From Neobacillus driksii (GTDB lineage: Bacteria; Bacillota; Bacilli; Bacillales; Cytobacillaceae): DNA of 64,000 bases. The translations under genes and the position numbers were made by a program. This document shows positions 1 to 8,529 of the stretch, piece by piece (positions within the stretch are counted from its first letter, which is position 1; each line of letters opens with the position of its first letter). A model generated the notes under the pieces. The model made no database searches. It saw nothing but the letters and a program-made list of their open reading frames with translations, and had not been told where the DNA came from. The DNA is taken from assembly GCF_013409995.1 (NCBI RefSeq), contig NZ_JACCBX010000008.1, positions 231,894 through 295,893 of the forward strand, in the 5' to 3' direction.

Positions 1-812
1 CTGATTTCTTTCGTTGGATTCACATACCGCATAAGAGCTAAAACCTTTAAGCAGTACCTAGGATTCAATTCCTTAGTACCTTCAAGCGGGGTACCATCTA
101 TTGCATGTAAAAAATTAACGGGTATGGAATCGGCGTCTAATACTCTTAGACTCATCGCCACGTTCACTACGTCTTCCTTCTTTTCCTTCATGCCGACTAT
201 TACTCCTGAACACGGAGATATTCCAGCTTCTTTTATTAGCTCAACTGTATTCACTCGATCCTGATAGGTGTGTGAAGTCATGATGGAGTCATGGTGATTT
301 TCTGAGGTGTTAAGGTTGTGATTGTAGCGATCGACACCAGCTTCTTTCAGCATGGCGGCTTGTTCTGGTTTTAAAATTCCAAGGCAGGCACAAATCTTCA
401 ATTCATATTTATCCTTTATTTCCTTTACTGCTGAAACCACTTGGTCCACTTCATGATTACTTGGCCCGCGTCCGCTCGCTACTATGCAATACGTACCAGC
501 CTGAAGCTGGTAGGCTTGTTCTGCTCCTTTAAGGATGGTATCTTGATCTACCATTCGATATTTTTCAATCGGTGCATTAGAAATACTAGATTGCGAACAA
601 TAGCCACAATTCTCAGGACATAGACCTGATTTTGTGTTAATTAACATATTTAGCTTTACCTTATTTCCATAATAATGATGGCGAATTATGTAAGCTCCAT
701 GCAACAGTTCTAATAATTCCATATCGGTGGAATTTAGAATATCTAATGCTTCCTCTTTTGAAATTATATGACCATTTAGCACCTCAAACGCTAATTCCTT
801 CCACTTACTCAT
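1..812 (-). CDS. bioB: Biotin synthase BioB (3' end off the window)
   Basis: Radical SAM enzyme that inserts sulfur into dethiobiotin to make biotin. The reading frame starts at the ATG at 812 with a GGAGGG Shine-Dalgarno (SD) and runs off the left edge, so about 270 N-terminal residues are visible. The radical SAM cluster motif CPENCGYC (CxxxCxxC) lies near residue 65, followed by the family motif YNHNLNTS near residue 145. It sits 16 bp downstream of bioY on the same strand and is probably co-transcribed under the BirA operator upstream of bioY. The truncation is only the window edge. Confidence 0.95.
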   Translation of the reverse strand, partial: MSKWKELAFEVLNGHIISKEEALDILNSTDMELLELLHGAYIIRHHYYGNKVKLNMLINTKSGLCPENCGYCSQSSISNAPIEKYRMVDQDTILKGAEQAYQLQAGTYCIVASGRGPSNHEVDQVVSAVKEIKDKYELKICACLGILKPEQAAMLKEAGVDRYNHNLNTSENHHDSIMTSHTYQDRVNTVELIKEAGISPCSGVIVGMKEKKEDVVNVAMSLRVLDADSIPVNFLHAIDGTPLEGTKELNPRYCLKVLALMRYVNPTKEI

Positions 813-828
813 CCAATCCCTCCATTAC

Positions 829-1419
829 TTAACTCGCTTTATTAACATTCCTAAATTGACTTTTTGACAAGGTTCGTTTTAAGCGATGGCCCATCACACC
901 TGCTAAAATGGCTAGAATAATATCTTTTGGCAGCGGAACCACCATCCATAGCCAAGCCAACTTGTAGGTAAAGCCATCTGGTGCTGCAGCCCAAATTTTA
1001 TATGCGGCGTACATCCAGTTCGTACCGAAAAGATAATTAATTGCCATTCCTACGAGTGCCGCAAATACAAATACCCCAACGGTATTTTTCATTTTTTCAA
1101 TTATGTAACCAGTAGCATAGGCCGTAAATACATAAGAGACAATAAAGCCAAATGTAGGCTTTAAGAAAGTCCCAAATCCACCGCCAAATTGAGCAAAAAC
1201 AGGTACCCCAACTAAACCAACGAACATATAAACCATCATTGCAATCGCACCCAATCTACTGCCAAGTACCACGCCTGCTAAAATTGCAAAAAATGTCTGA
1301 AGCGTAATCGGTACTCCCCCTACGACCATAAATGGAGCAATCGAAGTAATATTAGCCCCAACAGCCATTAGCGCAACAAACATCGCCGCTGCTGTTAGAT
1401 CAGTTGTTTTAAGTTTCAT
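829..1419 (-). CDS. bioY: Biotin transporter S component BioY
   Basis: Membrane substrate-binding (S) component of an ECF-type biotin uptake system. About 196 residues with roughly six hydrophobic segments and the typical BioY stretches near GGVPITLQTFF and GVVLGSRLGA. The ATG at 1419 is chosen: the GGGGG ribosome site directly abuts the upstream ATG at 1425, but lies 6 nt from this one. The partner ATPase and T component are not nearby, so it would use a shared ECF module. It is first gene of a bioY-bioB operon with a BirA-type operator over its promoter. Confidence 0.93.
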   Translation of the reverse strand: MKLKTTDLTAAAMFVALMAVGANITSIAPFMVVGGVPITLQTFFAILAGVVLGSRLGAIAMMVYMFVGLVGVPVFAQFGGGFGTFLKPTFGFIVSYVFTAYATGYIIEKMKNTVGVFVFAALVGMAINYLFGTNWMYAAYKIWAAAPDGFTYKLAWLWMVVPLPKDIILAILAGVMGHRLKRTLSKSQFRNVNKAS

Positions 1420-1450
1420 AAACATCCCCCTAAAATAATTCTATAAATTA

Positions 1451-1504
1451 AGAATAATAGGTCCAATAATTTATGTCAACTTGTTTTAAGTATTAGTTTA
1501 CATA
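1451..1504 (-). promoter_or_regulatory. bioY-bioB promoter with BirA operator
   Basis: On the minus strand a sigma-A promoter reads TTGACA (1474-1479), 17 bp, TATTCT (1451-1456). Over the -35 lies the inverted repeat TATGTCAAC - 15 bp - GTTTACATA (1472-1504), which fits the Firmicute BirA operator pattern TGTTAAC-N14-16-GTTAACA. Binding of biotinyl-AMP-loaded BirA would block the -35. The motif is seen directly; the regulation is inferred from known BirA sites. Confidence 0.8.
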
Positions 1505-1650
1505 TAAAAAATTCATCAACTGTAATCTTTACTAAACGTTCTGTGTCCGCCGCTGCTAAACAGCAACAAATTCCACCTTGTTTCATACTATAAAGTGGGT
1601 ATTCGACTAGATTAATGGATTGGACTTTTTAAGTTTTTAAAGGAGATGAG

Positions 1651-2100
1651 ATGCACGGTATGACGATTAGAAAAGCAACTTACGAGGAGACTCGAAGTAT
1701 CTTAAATTACCATTTAGAGGTATTAAAAGAAGCCACTATGGGTTATGTTAAACCTAGTCGCGTAAAAGCGATAGAAATGATGACTCCTTTTTTAACTGGC
1801 GGTGGATATTACCTTGTTCGAGTTAAAAATAATGTTATACAAGGATGGGTTGGTTTAGGTCGAATTATCGATCAAAATACGGATGAAACGGTCGGTTTTA
1901 TCAATGAAATGTATGTACTTCCACCCTTTCGTAAACAGGGGGCAGCTGAGAAACTATGTAAGGCTGCTTTCATACAGTTACGAGCTGAAGGTCATAAACA
2001 AGTCCAACTAAATGTTTATGCCGGAAACCATGCGAAACACCTATATGAAAAGCTTGGATTTACAGACGTTTCCACTTTAATGACAAAGAAATTAGAATAG
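1651..2100 (+). CDS. GNAT family N-acetyltransferase
   Basis: Predicted acetyl-CoA-dependent N-acetyltransferase of 149 residues, substrate unknown. The acetyl-CoA-binding motif A is visible as the beta-strand INEMYVLPPFRKQGAAEKL (residues about 89-107), followed by the C-terminal ARHLYEKLGF-like stretch (HAKHLYEKLGF) typical of the fold. The ATG at 1651 is preceded by AAAGGAG at good spacing. It is monocistronic and faces the LD-carboxypeptidase gene. Confidence 0.8.
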   Translation: MHGMTIRKATYEETRSILNYHLEVLKEATMGYVKPSRVKAIEMMTPFLTGGGYYLVRVKNNVIQGWVGLGRIIDQNTDETVGFINEMYVLPPFRKQGAAEKLCKAAFIQLRAEGHKQVQLNVYAGNHAKHLYEKLGFTDVSTLMTKKLE

Positions 2101-2117
2101 TAGTATTCACAGTAAGC

Positions 2118-2153
2118 AAAAAAAGTGGTCGTCAGAAAAAAACTGAAGACCAC
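2118..2153 (-). terminator. Rho-independent terminator of the LD-carboxypeptidase gene
   Basis: Hairpin with GTGGTC/GACCAC outer arms followed on the minus strand by seven T. It lies between two convergent genes. Confidence 0.75.
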
Positions 2154-2168
2154 GTCCTTACAATTTAT

Positions 2169-3185
2169 CTATGCTTTAAAATGTTGCACGACCTTCCCTT
2201 TACCGTCCTCTACTTCTAGTTCACCAAATGCTCCGTTGACAAATGTGATTTGTGGCGGCATATGTCCGCAATCGACATCATAAATAATCGGGATTTGGAG
2301 CTCATTGGACAAATCTTGGTAAACATCCACAATCGTATAGTTCTCCACTGGTTCATTGGCAGGACTACGGCCAAATAGGATACAGGATGTATGCTCAAAC
2401 CAGCCTGCTAATTTCATTTGTACTAACGTCCTTCGTAAATCCGTTGTTTTTAACTCACAATTTTCTAGATACCACATAATAGGTTCATCGTTGATATATT
2501 TTTCCCTGAAACTTTTCACGTCACCATACGGGGTACCGATTAAATGTCGGATGACATCGATACATCCTCCAAGCAAACGCCCTTCTGCTTTAACCTTTTT
2601 ACCCGAAACGGTCTTCCAATAAGTTGATTCTGTTAAATGGAAAACACAAGGAGACGGGTTATCATGCTGCCATTTTTTTTGATATTTTCTAGAAGAATAC
2701 TGAATAATTGAGTCTCCGGCTTTTGTTGATAATACACTTTGCCACATGGCAGTTGTATCATCGGAGTACTCGCCTCTTAAATCGATTAAGTTCGTTCCAT
2801 TTGCCGTTGCAATACCGGTCTTTAACGTGATTGCCAGCAACAATACACTTGTATCAGAGTAACCCAGTACCCACTTGTTCTTCAGCTTATCAAAATCAAT
2901 CTCTTCTAAAATCTCAATAAGCAGCTCTCCGCCCCACGGTGGAATGATGAGGTCAATCGCTTCATTCTTCATCATCTCATTAAACTCTTGGGCACGCTTC
3001 GCTGCCGGTGCAGATTTGGCTTTGTCCTGGGTCCAAACCGTTTCACCGCAAATGACATGAAAGCCTCTATCTTTTAATCGACTAGATGAACTCTTCACAA
3101 GTTCGTGCAATTCTTCTTCGACTCCAGAAGAAGGAGCCGTCACTCCAATTGTTGCGTTATTTTTTAAAATCGGATATGTAATCAT
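2169..3185 (-). CDS. LD-carboxypeptidase family protein (peptidase S66, LdcA/MccF-like)
   Basis: 338-residue member of the S66 serine peptidase family, whose members cut L,D-bonds in murein tetrapeptides or inactivate microcin C-type antibiotics. Visible features are the N-terminal GVTAPSSGV, the conserved IIPPWGGELL and the nucleophile region VLGYSDTSVLL near residue 110, then the C-terminal YDVDCGHMPPQ with the catalytic His. The ATG at 3185 has a strong GGGGAGG ribosome site; an upstream in-frame ATG at 3221 has none. Which S66 role applies cannot be told from sequence; no microcin genes lie nearby. Confidence 0.82.
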   Translation of the reverse strand: MITYPILKNNATIGVTAPSSGVEEELHELVKSSSSRLKDRGFHVICGETVWTQDKAKSAPAAKRAQEFNEMMKNEAIDLIIPPWGGELLIEILEEIDFDKLKNKWVLGYSDTSVLLLAITLKTGIATANGTNLIDLRGEYSDDTTAMWQSVLSTKAGDSIIQYSSRKYQKKWQHDNPSPCVFHLTESTYWKTVSGKKVKAEGRLLGGCIDVIRHLIGTPYGDVKSFREKYINDEPIMWYLENCELKTTDLRRTLVQMKLAGWFEHTSCILFGRSPANEPVENYTIVDVYQDLSNELQIPIIYDVDCGHMPPQITFVNGAFGELEVEDGKGKVVQHFKA

Positions 3186-3248
3186 CTTGAATCCTCCCCT
3201 TAAAATAGAATTTATTACCATAATTCTACTTTGTTTAGGGTAAGAGGA

Positions 3249-3803
3249 CTAGCTTAATTTGTAGGATTCTTTATGGAAAGATGCCATATACTTAAGACAG
3301 TCTTCTCCTTTTATTGGTGTTGCAGGCTTACCCTTAAGATAAAGGACCATTGCCATATAGTGTTGGGGACCCCATTTGTAACAATGTTTATAGTCATCTA
3401 ACAGGTGAAACCCACATTTTTCCCAGAAATGAATTCTTGCATGATTCTCAGGTATGTCATCACATTCTACTTCAACTAATATTCTTTTGTATTGCGGCTC
3501 CGATTTAGCCCATTCTTTTATATAATCAAAAAATTCCTTTCCAATACCATGACCACGCAAGTTCTTACGTACCGCCAAATAATCCAACAGCAGTACACTC
3601 GAACCTGGCATAGAACCTGTAAGTGCCATTGCCAGAACCTCATCCTTCTCGATTAACACATGAAGTGCACTTAGACCCCTGGCAAACATATTTCGGATAA
3701 TCTTTTCTGGCTTGGTGGCATGTTCACCAAAAGCAACGTTATATATACCTCTAGTCTTTTGCCATAATTCCTCATCCCACTGTTGGGTCGTGATAAATTC
3801 CAT
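3249..3803 (-). CDS. GNAT family N-acetyltransferase
   Basis: 184-residue predicted acetyltransferase. The acetyl-CoA site is visible at residues about 74-90 (LDYLAVRKNLRGHGIGKEF, the R-x-x-G-x-G motif), followed by a strand ending in HFWEKCGFHLL. Substrate unknown. It ends about 60 bp upstream of the LD-carboxypeptidase gene on the same strand and may be co-transcribed with it. The ATG lies 14 bp after the stop of the PAP2 phosphatase gene, so the three genes may form one operon. Confidence 0.75.
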   Translation of the reverse strand: MEFITTQQWDEELWQKTRGIYNVAFGEHATKPEKIIRNMFARGLSALHVLIEKDEVLAMALTGSMPGSSVLLLDYLAVRKNLRGHGIGKEFFDYIKEWAKSEPQYKRILVEVECDDIPENHARIHFWEKCGFHLLDDYKHCYKWGPQHYMAMVLYLKGKPATPIKGEDCLKYMASFHKESYKLS

Positions 3804-3817
3804 CGTTGTGCGTTCCT

Positions 3818-4507
3818 TTATTTTGAAGTTTTTACTGATCTTTTTAACATTCTGCTAGCAAGCTGCGGTTGTCGCTGTCGCTCCATATACCATTGAAAAA
3901 ACCAGATAGATGCAGCAAGCCAAAAACCGCTGGCAAAATAACCACCAATGATATCACTAGGATAGTGGACTCCTAAATAAATCCTGCTAACCCCAATCAT
4001 GATAATAAAAAAGGAGCTAAAGAGAAGCAGCAAGATTCGTCCGCTTCGATTAAATATATGCCTCCACAATAGAAAAGTTAGAATCCCATATACAGTAAAG
4101 GCATTCATGGCATGCCCACTTGGGAAACTATAGCCGCCAATTTCAATCAGCCGATGTAAATCTGGACGTGCGCGTTGGAAGATTTCTTTCAACAATGTAT
4201 TTAGAATGGGTGTTCCAACAACAACTCCAATAAATAATAGTAATTCCAGTCGATGGTGCAGAACCTTATATAAAAAAAAGATAATAAAAAGGCATAAAAT
4301 CACAACGATTTTAGTTGAACCAATTTCGGTAAAAAACTTCATTATAGATGTTATGTATGGCGCTTCCTGCGATTGAACAGCCCCAATAACAGTACGATCA
4401 AAATCAACCAACTTATCTGCCCTCATCAAAATCGCCACTAAACAAAAAAACATCAGTGAAAATAAACTAAAAACAAACACACGTGTAATCTGAAACTTAA
4501 CATTCAT
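3818..4507 (-). CDS. PAP2 family phosphatase (membrane)
   Basis: Integral membrane phosphatase of the PAP2 superfamily, acting on lipid phosphates such as undecaprenyl pyrophosphate or phosphatidate; the exact substrate is unknown. All three catalytic motifs are present: KEIFQRARP, YSFPSGHAM and SRIYLGVHYPSD. Several transmembrane segments surround them. The ATG at 4507 is preferred because an AAGGGG site lies about 8 nt upstream; the longer reading frame from 4549 lacks one. Length about 229 residues, normal for the family. Confidence 0.88.
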   Translation of the reverse strand: MNVKFQITRVFVFSLFSLMFFCLVAILMRADKLVDFDRTVIGAVQSQEAPYITSIMKFFTEIGSTKIVVILCLFIIFFLYKVLHHRLELLLFIGVVVGTPILNTLLKEIFQRARPDLHRLIEIGGYSFPSGHAMNAFTVYGILTFLLWRHIFNRSGRILLLLFSSFFIIMIGVSRIYLGVHYPSDIIGGYFASGFWLAASIWFFQWYMERQRQPQLASRMLKRSVKTSK

Positions 4508-4585
4508 ATCGTTAACCCCTTCATAACCGATAACCATATAATTTCCCATTTTCTACAATCCTAATAATTCTACCACACAAAAAAG

Positions 4586-4641
4586 GGCACCAAATATACA
4601 AAAATCGCTGCATAAGCAGCGATTTTTGTATATTTGGTGCC
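4586..4641. terminator. Perfect 26-bp inverted repeat, probable terminator
   Basis: Two perfectly complementary 26-nt arms (4586-4611 and 4616-4641) separated by ATAA. The inner arm ends in A-run/T-run stretches. It lies between the flavin monooxygenase gene and the PAP2 gene, both on the minus strand, so it probably ends the monooxygenase transcript. It is much longer than a usual terminator. Confidence 0.6.
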
Positions 4642-4661
4642 TGTCACCGTAAATGTCAACA

Positions 4662-5747
4662 TCAAGCAAATTTCTCGTATAAAGTTGTTTCTTGTTTGAC
4701 TTGCATGATTTGTTGTGATTTTATTTCGTTTCTTCTGTTCATTTCAAATACCTTCAAATGTTCAGAACGTATATTATTTTCCATTAATGCTTTGGTTAAT
4801 ATTGGTGCAAGGATATGGGCGTCTTTCATTCCACAATTTATTCCAATTGCACCCGTTGGGGTCATGGTATGTGCAGCGTCCCCAATGAGGACTAATCCGT
4901 CCTCTACCCACGTTTCGCAGCGGGAGCTTTGTACCTTTAAACAAACAAAGTCACTCCAAGACTGAAGGTGTTCTCTCACACCTTCTTCTAGCTGTGGAAA
5001 ACTTTCAATCAATGGTTCAAGAAACGGCTGGATTGAACGTTTCCTTAATGCAGGAAAAGATCCTTCTGGAATATTCCAGCCGATTTGAATCAATCCTCCC
5101 GTTTGGCTAAACAATGCCAGCTGATGACCATTAACCAGTGCCATTCTTGTTGTCGGTTCCCATCCTTCTGGAGCTGGAATTTTTGCCCACAGGACATCAT
5201 ATCCGTGTGTCATTTCGATTGTTGGTATCTTTGCAAGCTTCCTAACAGTAGAATAACGACCATCTGCCCCTATTGTCACTTTGCTTGAAATCGTAATTTC
5301 TTCGCCATTTTGGATGGCTTTAACACCTGTATAGATTCCCTGGTCATCCTGAATTAATTCTTTAACGGTTGTATTAAATAATAGTTGGAATTGATTATTG
5401 TGTTCTGACTCTTGAATGATGGCATTTAATAAATGCGCTTGTGGTACATGGATTCCAACGTGATCTTCATGGACACCTGGAGAAATACTCTTCACCATAT
5501 TTCTACCAGAGTAGTATTCTACTTTTTCCATTTTGAGGATACCTAGCTCTTCTATTTTCTCAAATAATTTATGCTCTTTTAGGATGGCTTCTGTTTCGGC
5601 ATTAATATGCTCGCCCCTGAATTGCCTATTCACTCCAGCAGATCGTTCTATTATGATAGTTGATACACCGTTTTTAGCTAATAAATGTCCGAGTAATGTT
5701 CCTGCAGGTCCGCCGCCAACGATACAAACATCTGCTTGTAAGTTCAT
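4662..5747 (-). CDS. FAD-dependent monooxygenase (PHBH-fold oxidoreductase)
   Basis: 361-residue flavoprotein of the p-hydroxybenzoate hydroxylase/geranylgeranyl-reductase superfamily. The N-terminal dinucleotide-binding motif is CIVGGGPAGTLLG (residues about 9-21), the middle strand motif is TIGADGRYSTVRK, and the second FAD motif is LVLIGDAAHTMTPTGAIG near residue 280. The ATG at 5747 follows AAGGTGGG. It stands alone between terminator-like elements, so its substrate cannot be inferred from context. Confidence 0.82.
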   Translation of the reverse strand: MNLQADVCIVGGGPAGTLLGHLLAKNGVSTIIIERSAGVNRQFRGEHINAETEAILKEHKLFEKIEELGILKMEKVEYYSGRNMVKSISPGVHEDHVGIHVPQAHLLNAIIQESEHNNQFQLLFNTTVKELIQDDQGIYTGVKAIQNGEEITISSKVTIGADGRYSTVRKLAKIPTIEMTHGYDVLWAKIPAPEGWEPTTRMALVNGHQLALFSQTGGLIQIGWNIPEGSFPALRKRSIQPFLEPLIESFPQLEEGVREHLQSWSDFVCLKVQSSRCETWVEDGLVLIGDAAHTMTPTGAIGINCGMKDAHILAPILTKALMENNIRSEHLKVFEMNRRNEIKSQQIMQVKQETTLYEKFA

Positions 5748-6107
5748 TTTACCCACCTTCTACTTTTATTATATTTTTCTATATATTAATGTATTTTTGG
5801 ACTACATATTTGGTTTTAAAAAGTTTCATGATAAGAAAAAAAGTTAAGTATAGAGTAACAAAATTATTAAAAACGGTCAATCTTTTCTTTACCGTAACTA
5901 TTACCAATGTCCTATATAATCCAGCCTGATTGATATGCGAATCAAGTATTTTAAATTATTTGTAAATTTTACTTCAAAATGTTTGAGGATTTTTAAAGAA
6001 GAGGTTAATGAATGTTAAGAAATGGCAAATTGAATCTATTTCATCTCAGAAGCTTGTATGATAATCCTGTAGTACAAATTGCTAGCATTCAAGGAGGAAT
6101 TTTTGAG
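5748..6107. other. AT-rich intergenic region
   Basis: About 360 bp between divergent genes. It must hold the promoters of both, but I see no clear consensus site, repeat or RNA structure. A weak in-frame extension of the downstream lipoprotein frame reaches back to 6012 without a ribosome site. Confidence 0.4.
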
Positions 6108-6269
6108 ATGAAAAGTTTCAAGACTTGGTTAGTTGCTATGATGTCTGTTTTAATGTTGCTTGGAGTTGCCACTGGTTGTGCTGATACTGGAAATGATGAA
6201 ACAGAAACAGAAGAAACAGAGCAGAATGAAGAAGGTACTGAGGAAGGTACAGAAAATACAGAGGAATAA
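6108..6269 (+). CDS. Small acidic putative lipoprotein
   Basis: 53-residue protein. The first ~23 residues form a signal peptide (MKSFK charged start, hydrophobic core) ending in GVATGC, an acceptable lipobox. The mature part is almost entirely Glu, Thr, Gly and Asn with EETEQNEE-like repeats, so it is highly acidic and probably unstructured. The ATG at 6108 is preceded by AAGGAGGAAT. No domain is recognised. It is monocistronic, followed at once by a terminator. Confidence 0.65.
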   Translation: MKSFKTWLVAMMSVLMLLGVATGCADTGNDETETEETEQNEEGTEEGTENTEE

Positions 6270-6300
6270 GGATAATAAAAATACTTAATATCTAACATGA

Positions 6301-6332
6301 AACAAGGCGGCCGACTGCCGTCTTGTTTTGTC
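6301..6332. terminator. Bidirectional terminator
   Basis: Stem ACAAGGCGGC / GCCGTCTTGT with one G-U pair, followed by TTTTGTCTTT on the plus strand and AAACAAG on the other side. It separates the convergent lipoprotein and DUF3147 genes. Confidence 0.75.
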
Positions 6333-6333
6333 T

Positions 6334-6729
6334 TTATTTATGTCTAATTAGAACATTGGGTCTTAAAATATTTCTTCTACCATTTTTCAACTTATCTCTA
6401 AATGATGAAACAATGATCGAACTGCCCAGCCAGAACAGGAGCCCAAGAACAATACTTAGTGTCCAGTTGCCTCTGACTTGTAGTACGGTCCATACCGTAG
6501 CCACACACACCACACCGCCAATCATACCAAAAACAGACCCATTTGCAATCTTGGCTGCATTTTTTGAACCAGAAGCAATCCCCACCATTAACACCGCTGT
6601 AATCATCACAGCTGGAAATGCTGCAAAGATTCCGGCTAAGATTTTCCACGGAGAAATAACCGTTATCAAATAGCTTACCATTACGGCAGCACCGCCAAGA
6701 ATAAAGCGGATTAGTAAATCTTTATACAT
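6334..6729 (-). CDS. DUF3147 family membrane protein (copy 2)
   Basis: 131-residue integral membrane protein with four hydrophobic segments. It shares LLIRFILGGAAV and GIFAAFPAV with the next gene upstream and appears to be a tandem paralog. The family is known only as DUF3147; function unknown. The ATG at 6729 is used because GGAAGGG lies 8 nt upstream, whereas the GTG at 6738 abuts it. The C-terminus is charged and probably cytoplasmic. Confidence 0.65.
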   Translation of the reverse strand: MYKDLLIRFILGGAAVMVSYLITVISPWKILAGIFAAFPAVMITAVLMVGIASGSKNAAKIANGSVFGMIGGVVCVATVWTVLQVRGNWTLSIVLGLLFWLGSSIIVSSFRDKLKNGRRNILRPNVLIRHK

Positions 6730-6745
6730 ATCTAGCACCCTTCCG

Positions 6746-7108
6746 TTATGAGTATGTTGTAATCATCACAACCGCCATGGATACAACCAGCCAAAATCCC
6801 ATTGCTTGTAGAAGTCCGCGTTTCCATCCTTGTCTAGGAAGCAGATATCCAGCAAGAATTGCGACCATAATATTAATTCCCATGCCGACTATGGCACCTT
6901 TCGATAATAGAATGGAATGGGCTACTAGTTCATCACCACTAAAGTCCAAGCCCACTGTCAATAAAGCCGCTAAATACACAGCTGGAAATGCTGCAAAGAT
7001 TCCTCCAGCCTTTTCACCTAAATTTCTAGCAACTAATGTCGAAACAACAACAGCTGCTCCTCCTAAAATGAATCTTATTAGTAATGCACTTATTGATAGG
7101 TCTCCCAT
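6746..7108 (-). CDS. DUF3147 family membrane protein (copy 1)
   Basis: 120-residue protein with four predicted membrane segments and the shared LLIRFILGGAAVVVS and GGIFAAFPAVYLAALL stretches. It is followed 16 bp later by a paralog, so the two are probably co-transcribed and may form a heteromeric membrane pair like small multidrug-resistance proteins; that comparison is inference. Ribosome site GAGGTGG upstream of the ATG at 7108. Confidence 0.68.
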   Translation of the reverse strand: MGDLSISALLIRFILGGAAVVVSTLVARNLGEKAGGIFAAFPAVYLAALLTVGLDFSGDELVAHSILLSKGAIVGMGINIMVAILAGYLLPRQGWKRGLLQAMGFWLVVSMAVVMITTYS

Positions 7109-7272
7109 GGTGATCCACCTCTGTTATTTTTGAAGATATTTTAACTTTTGTGAACTATTTCACATAAATCTAACATAAATTTATTTTACCTTATTTTCAC
7201 GCATTCACATGTGAACATTTCTTTACTATTTTTAAAGCGTTCTCATATTAAGTATTTTAGAAAACCTTTGAA

Positions 7273-7300
7273 AAACAAAAAAACCCTAAATTAGGGTTTT
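7273..7300 (-). terminator. Terminator of the hydroxyacid dehydrogenase gene
   Basis: Hairpin AAAACCCTAA / TTAGGGTTTT followed by T-rich sequence on the minus strand. Confidence 0.75.
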
Positions 7301-7313
7301 AGTTGAATCTACA

Positions 7314-8246
7314 TTAATAACCTTTTTTTGTTTCAACAATATTTTTTAGTGGCCTGTTTTCGTCAATGTTCTTAAGGGTTTCGAGAAAGCAAGCAGCCCC
7401 CTCACTTGGGGTTGTAACGGCAGAAATATGTGGAGTGATCTGAACCCTTGGGTGATTCCACAACGGATTGCTGTTTGGAAGCGGCTCTTGTTCAAATACA
7501 TCAAGTACAGCAAAACTAACTGTGTTGTCATTCAATGCCTGTAGCAGTGCTTCCTCATCTATAGAAGCACCTCTCCCTACATTTATAAATCCCGAATTGG
7601 AAAGTTGATTAAAGATGGCACTATTAAATAATTTCTCTGTTCTTTCCGTCAAGGGCAATGTATTAATCACATAATTCATCTCATTTAAAACAGAAAAATG
7701 AGAATCAACCGTCAAAACCTCTTTAAAATCAGCTTTTTCTTCCCCGCTTAAAGATACACCGTACACGTCAACACCTAATGTAGAAAAAACTTTCGCAATC
7801 ATGTGCCCGATTTCTCCTGTTCCATACACAAGTACTTTTTGTTCTCCTATTAATTTCGGTGTAGACTGAACCCAATTTTTCTGCTGCTGTTGCTCTTTAA
7901 AGCGGTCATGTAGCTGTAAATCTTTTAGGATGTAACTCAAGCAATATTCTGCAATCCTTTGTCCAAAAGAACAAATCGTTCTTGTTAAAAGTATCTCCTG
8001 ATTCCAATCCTTCTTATGTAAAAAACGATCAACGCCTGCGCCTAACGAGTGAATCCATTTCACAGAACTGTAATCATATTCAGCTTTTAGATTAAAAGAG
8101 ACCAGTGCGTCTGCCCAGCTTAAATCTTCCTGTGATAGCTCTTCCTCGGGCATAAAACGGAAAGTCTTATCTGGGATATTCTTTTCAATTAACGCTTGAA
8201 GTTCTCTAAACATCGGACTGACTAGTAAAATATTCTTTATTTTCAT
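7314..8246 (-). CDS. D-isomer-specific 2-hydroxyacid dehydrogenase
   Basis: About 310-residue NAD(P)-dependent dehydrogenase. The cofactor-binding loop is VLVYGTGEIGHMIAKVF (GxGxxG, residues about 138-154). Catalytic residues follow the family: Arg in INVGRGASIDEEAL, Glu in LDVFEQEPLP, and His in ITPHISAVT. The catalytic domain is short, like the YoaD/DdlA-independent ghrA-type subgroup; substrate unknown (glyoxylate or hydroxypyruvate are possible). The ATG at 8246 has GAGGGG 7 nt upstream, so the longer frame from 8291 is not used. Confidence 0.85.
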   Translation of the reverse strand: MKIKNILLVSPMFRELQALIEKNIPDKTFRFMPEEELSQEDLSWADALVSFNLKAEYDYSSVKWIHSLGAGVDRFLHKKDWNQEILLTRTICSFGQRIAEYCLSYILKDLQLHDRFKEQQQQKNWVQSTPKLIGEQKVLVYGTGEIGHMIAKVFSTLGVDVYGVSLSGEEKADFKEVLTVDSHFSVLNEMNYVINTLPLTERTEKLFNSAIFNQLSNSGFINVGRGASIDEEALLQALNDNTVSFAVLDVFEQEPLPNSNPLWNHPRVQITPHISAVTTPSEGAACFLETLKNIDENRPLKNIVETKKGY

Positions 8247-8271
8247 TTTCTTCCCCTCTCCCTCATTAATC

Positions 8272-8463
8272 TTACTCTTTCGGCACGTCAAGCGCTTGGT
8301 ATGCTGTCTGATATCTCCCGCCGTCTGCTACTTCTGAATGATATAAAGCCTTAAGAGCAAAGTTTTTCTCAAGTTCATGTTCGTTAATCAACTCTTTTAA
8401 ATGCACCTGTAATTCTTTATTTTCTTTTACTAACTGCTTCATTTGTGATTTAAAATACTTCAT
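8272..8463 (-). CDS. Small hypothetical coiled-coil protein
   Basis: 63-residue charged protein with a heptad-like first half (KQLVKENKELQVHLKELINE), likely a short coiled coil. Ends with GGRYQTAYQALDVPKE. Not recognised. AGGAG lies rather far (about 12 nt) upstream of the ATG at 8463. It precedes the dehydrogenase gene by 25 bp on the same strand and is probably co-transcribed with it. Confidence 0.5.
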   Translation of the reverse strand: MKYFKSQMKQLVKENKELQVHLKELINEHELEKNFALKALYHSEVADGGRYQTAYQALDVPKE

Positions 8464-8491
8464 TTCGCTTTAAATCTCCTCTATTATGATT

Positions 8492-8517
8492 AAAAATAGG
8501 GACGATAAAATCGTCCC
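8492..8517 (-). terminator. Terminator of dbpA
   Basis: Perfect hairpin GGGACGAT-AAA-ATCGTCCC followed on the minus strand by TATTTTTAA, just downstream of the helicase stop. Confidence 0.8.
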
Positions 8518-8529
8518 AGTCTTGATCGA

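Noticed and set aside
441..623. 60-codon plus-strand frame opposite bioB
   Set aside because: Antisense to the clear radical SAM frame of bioB.
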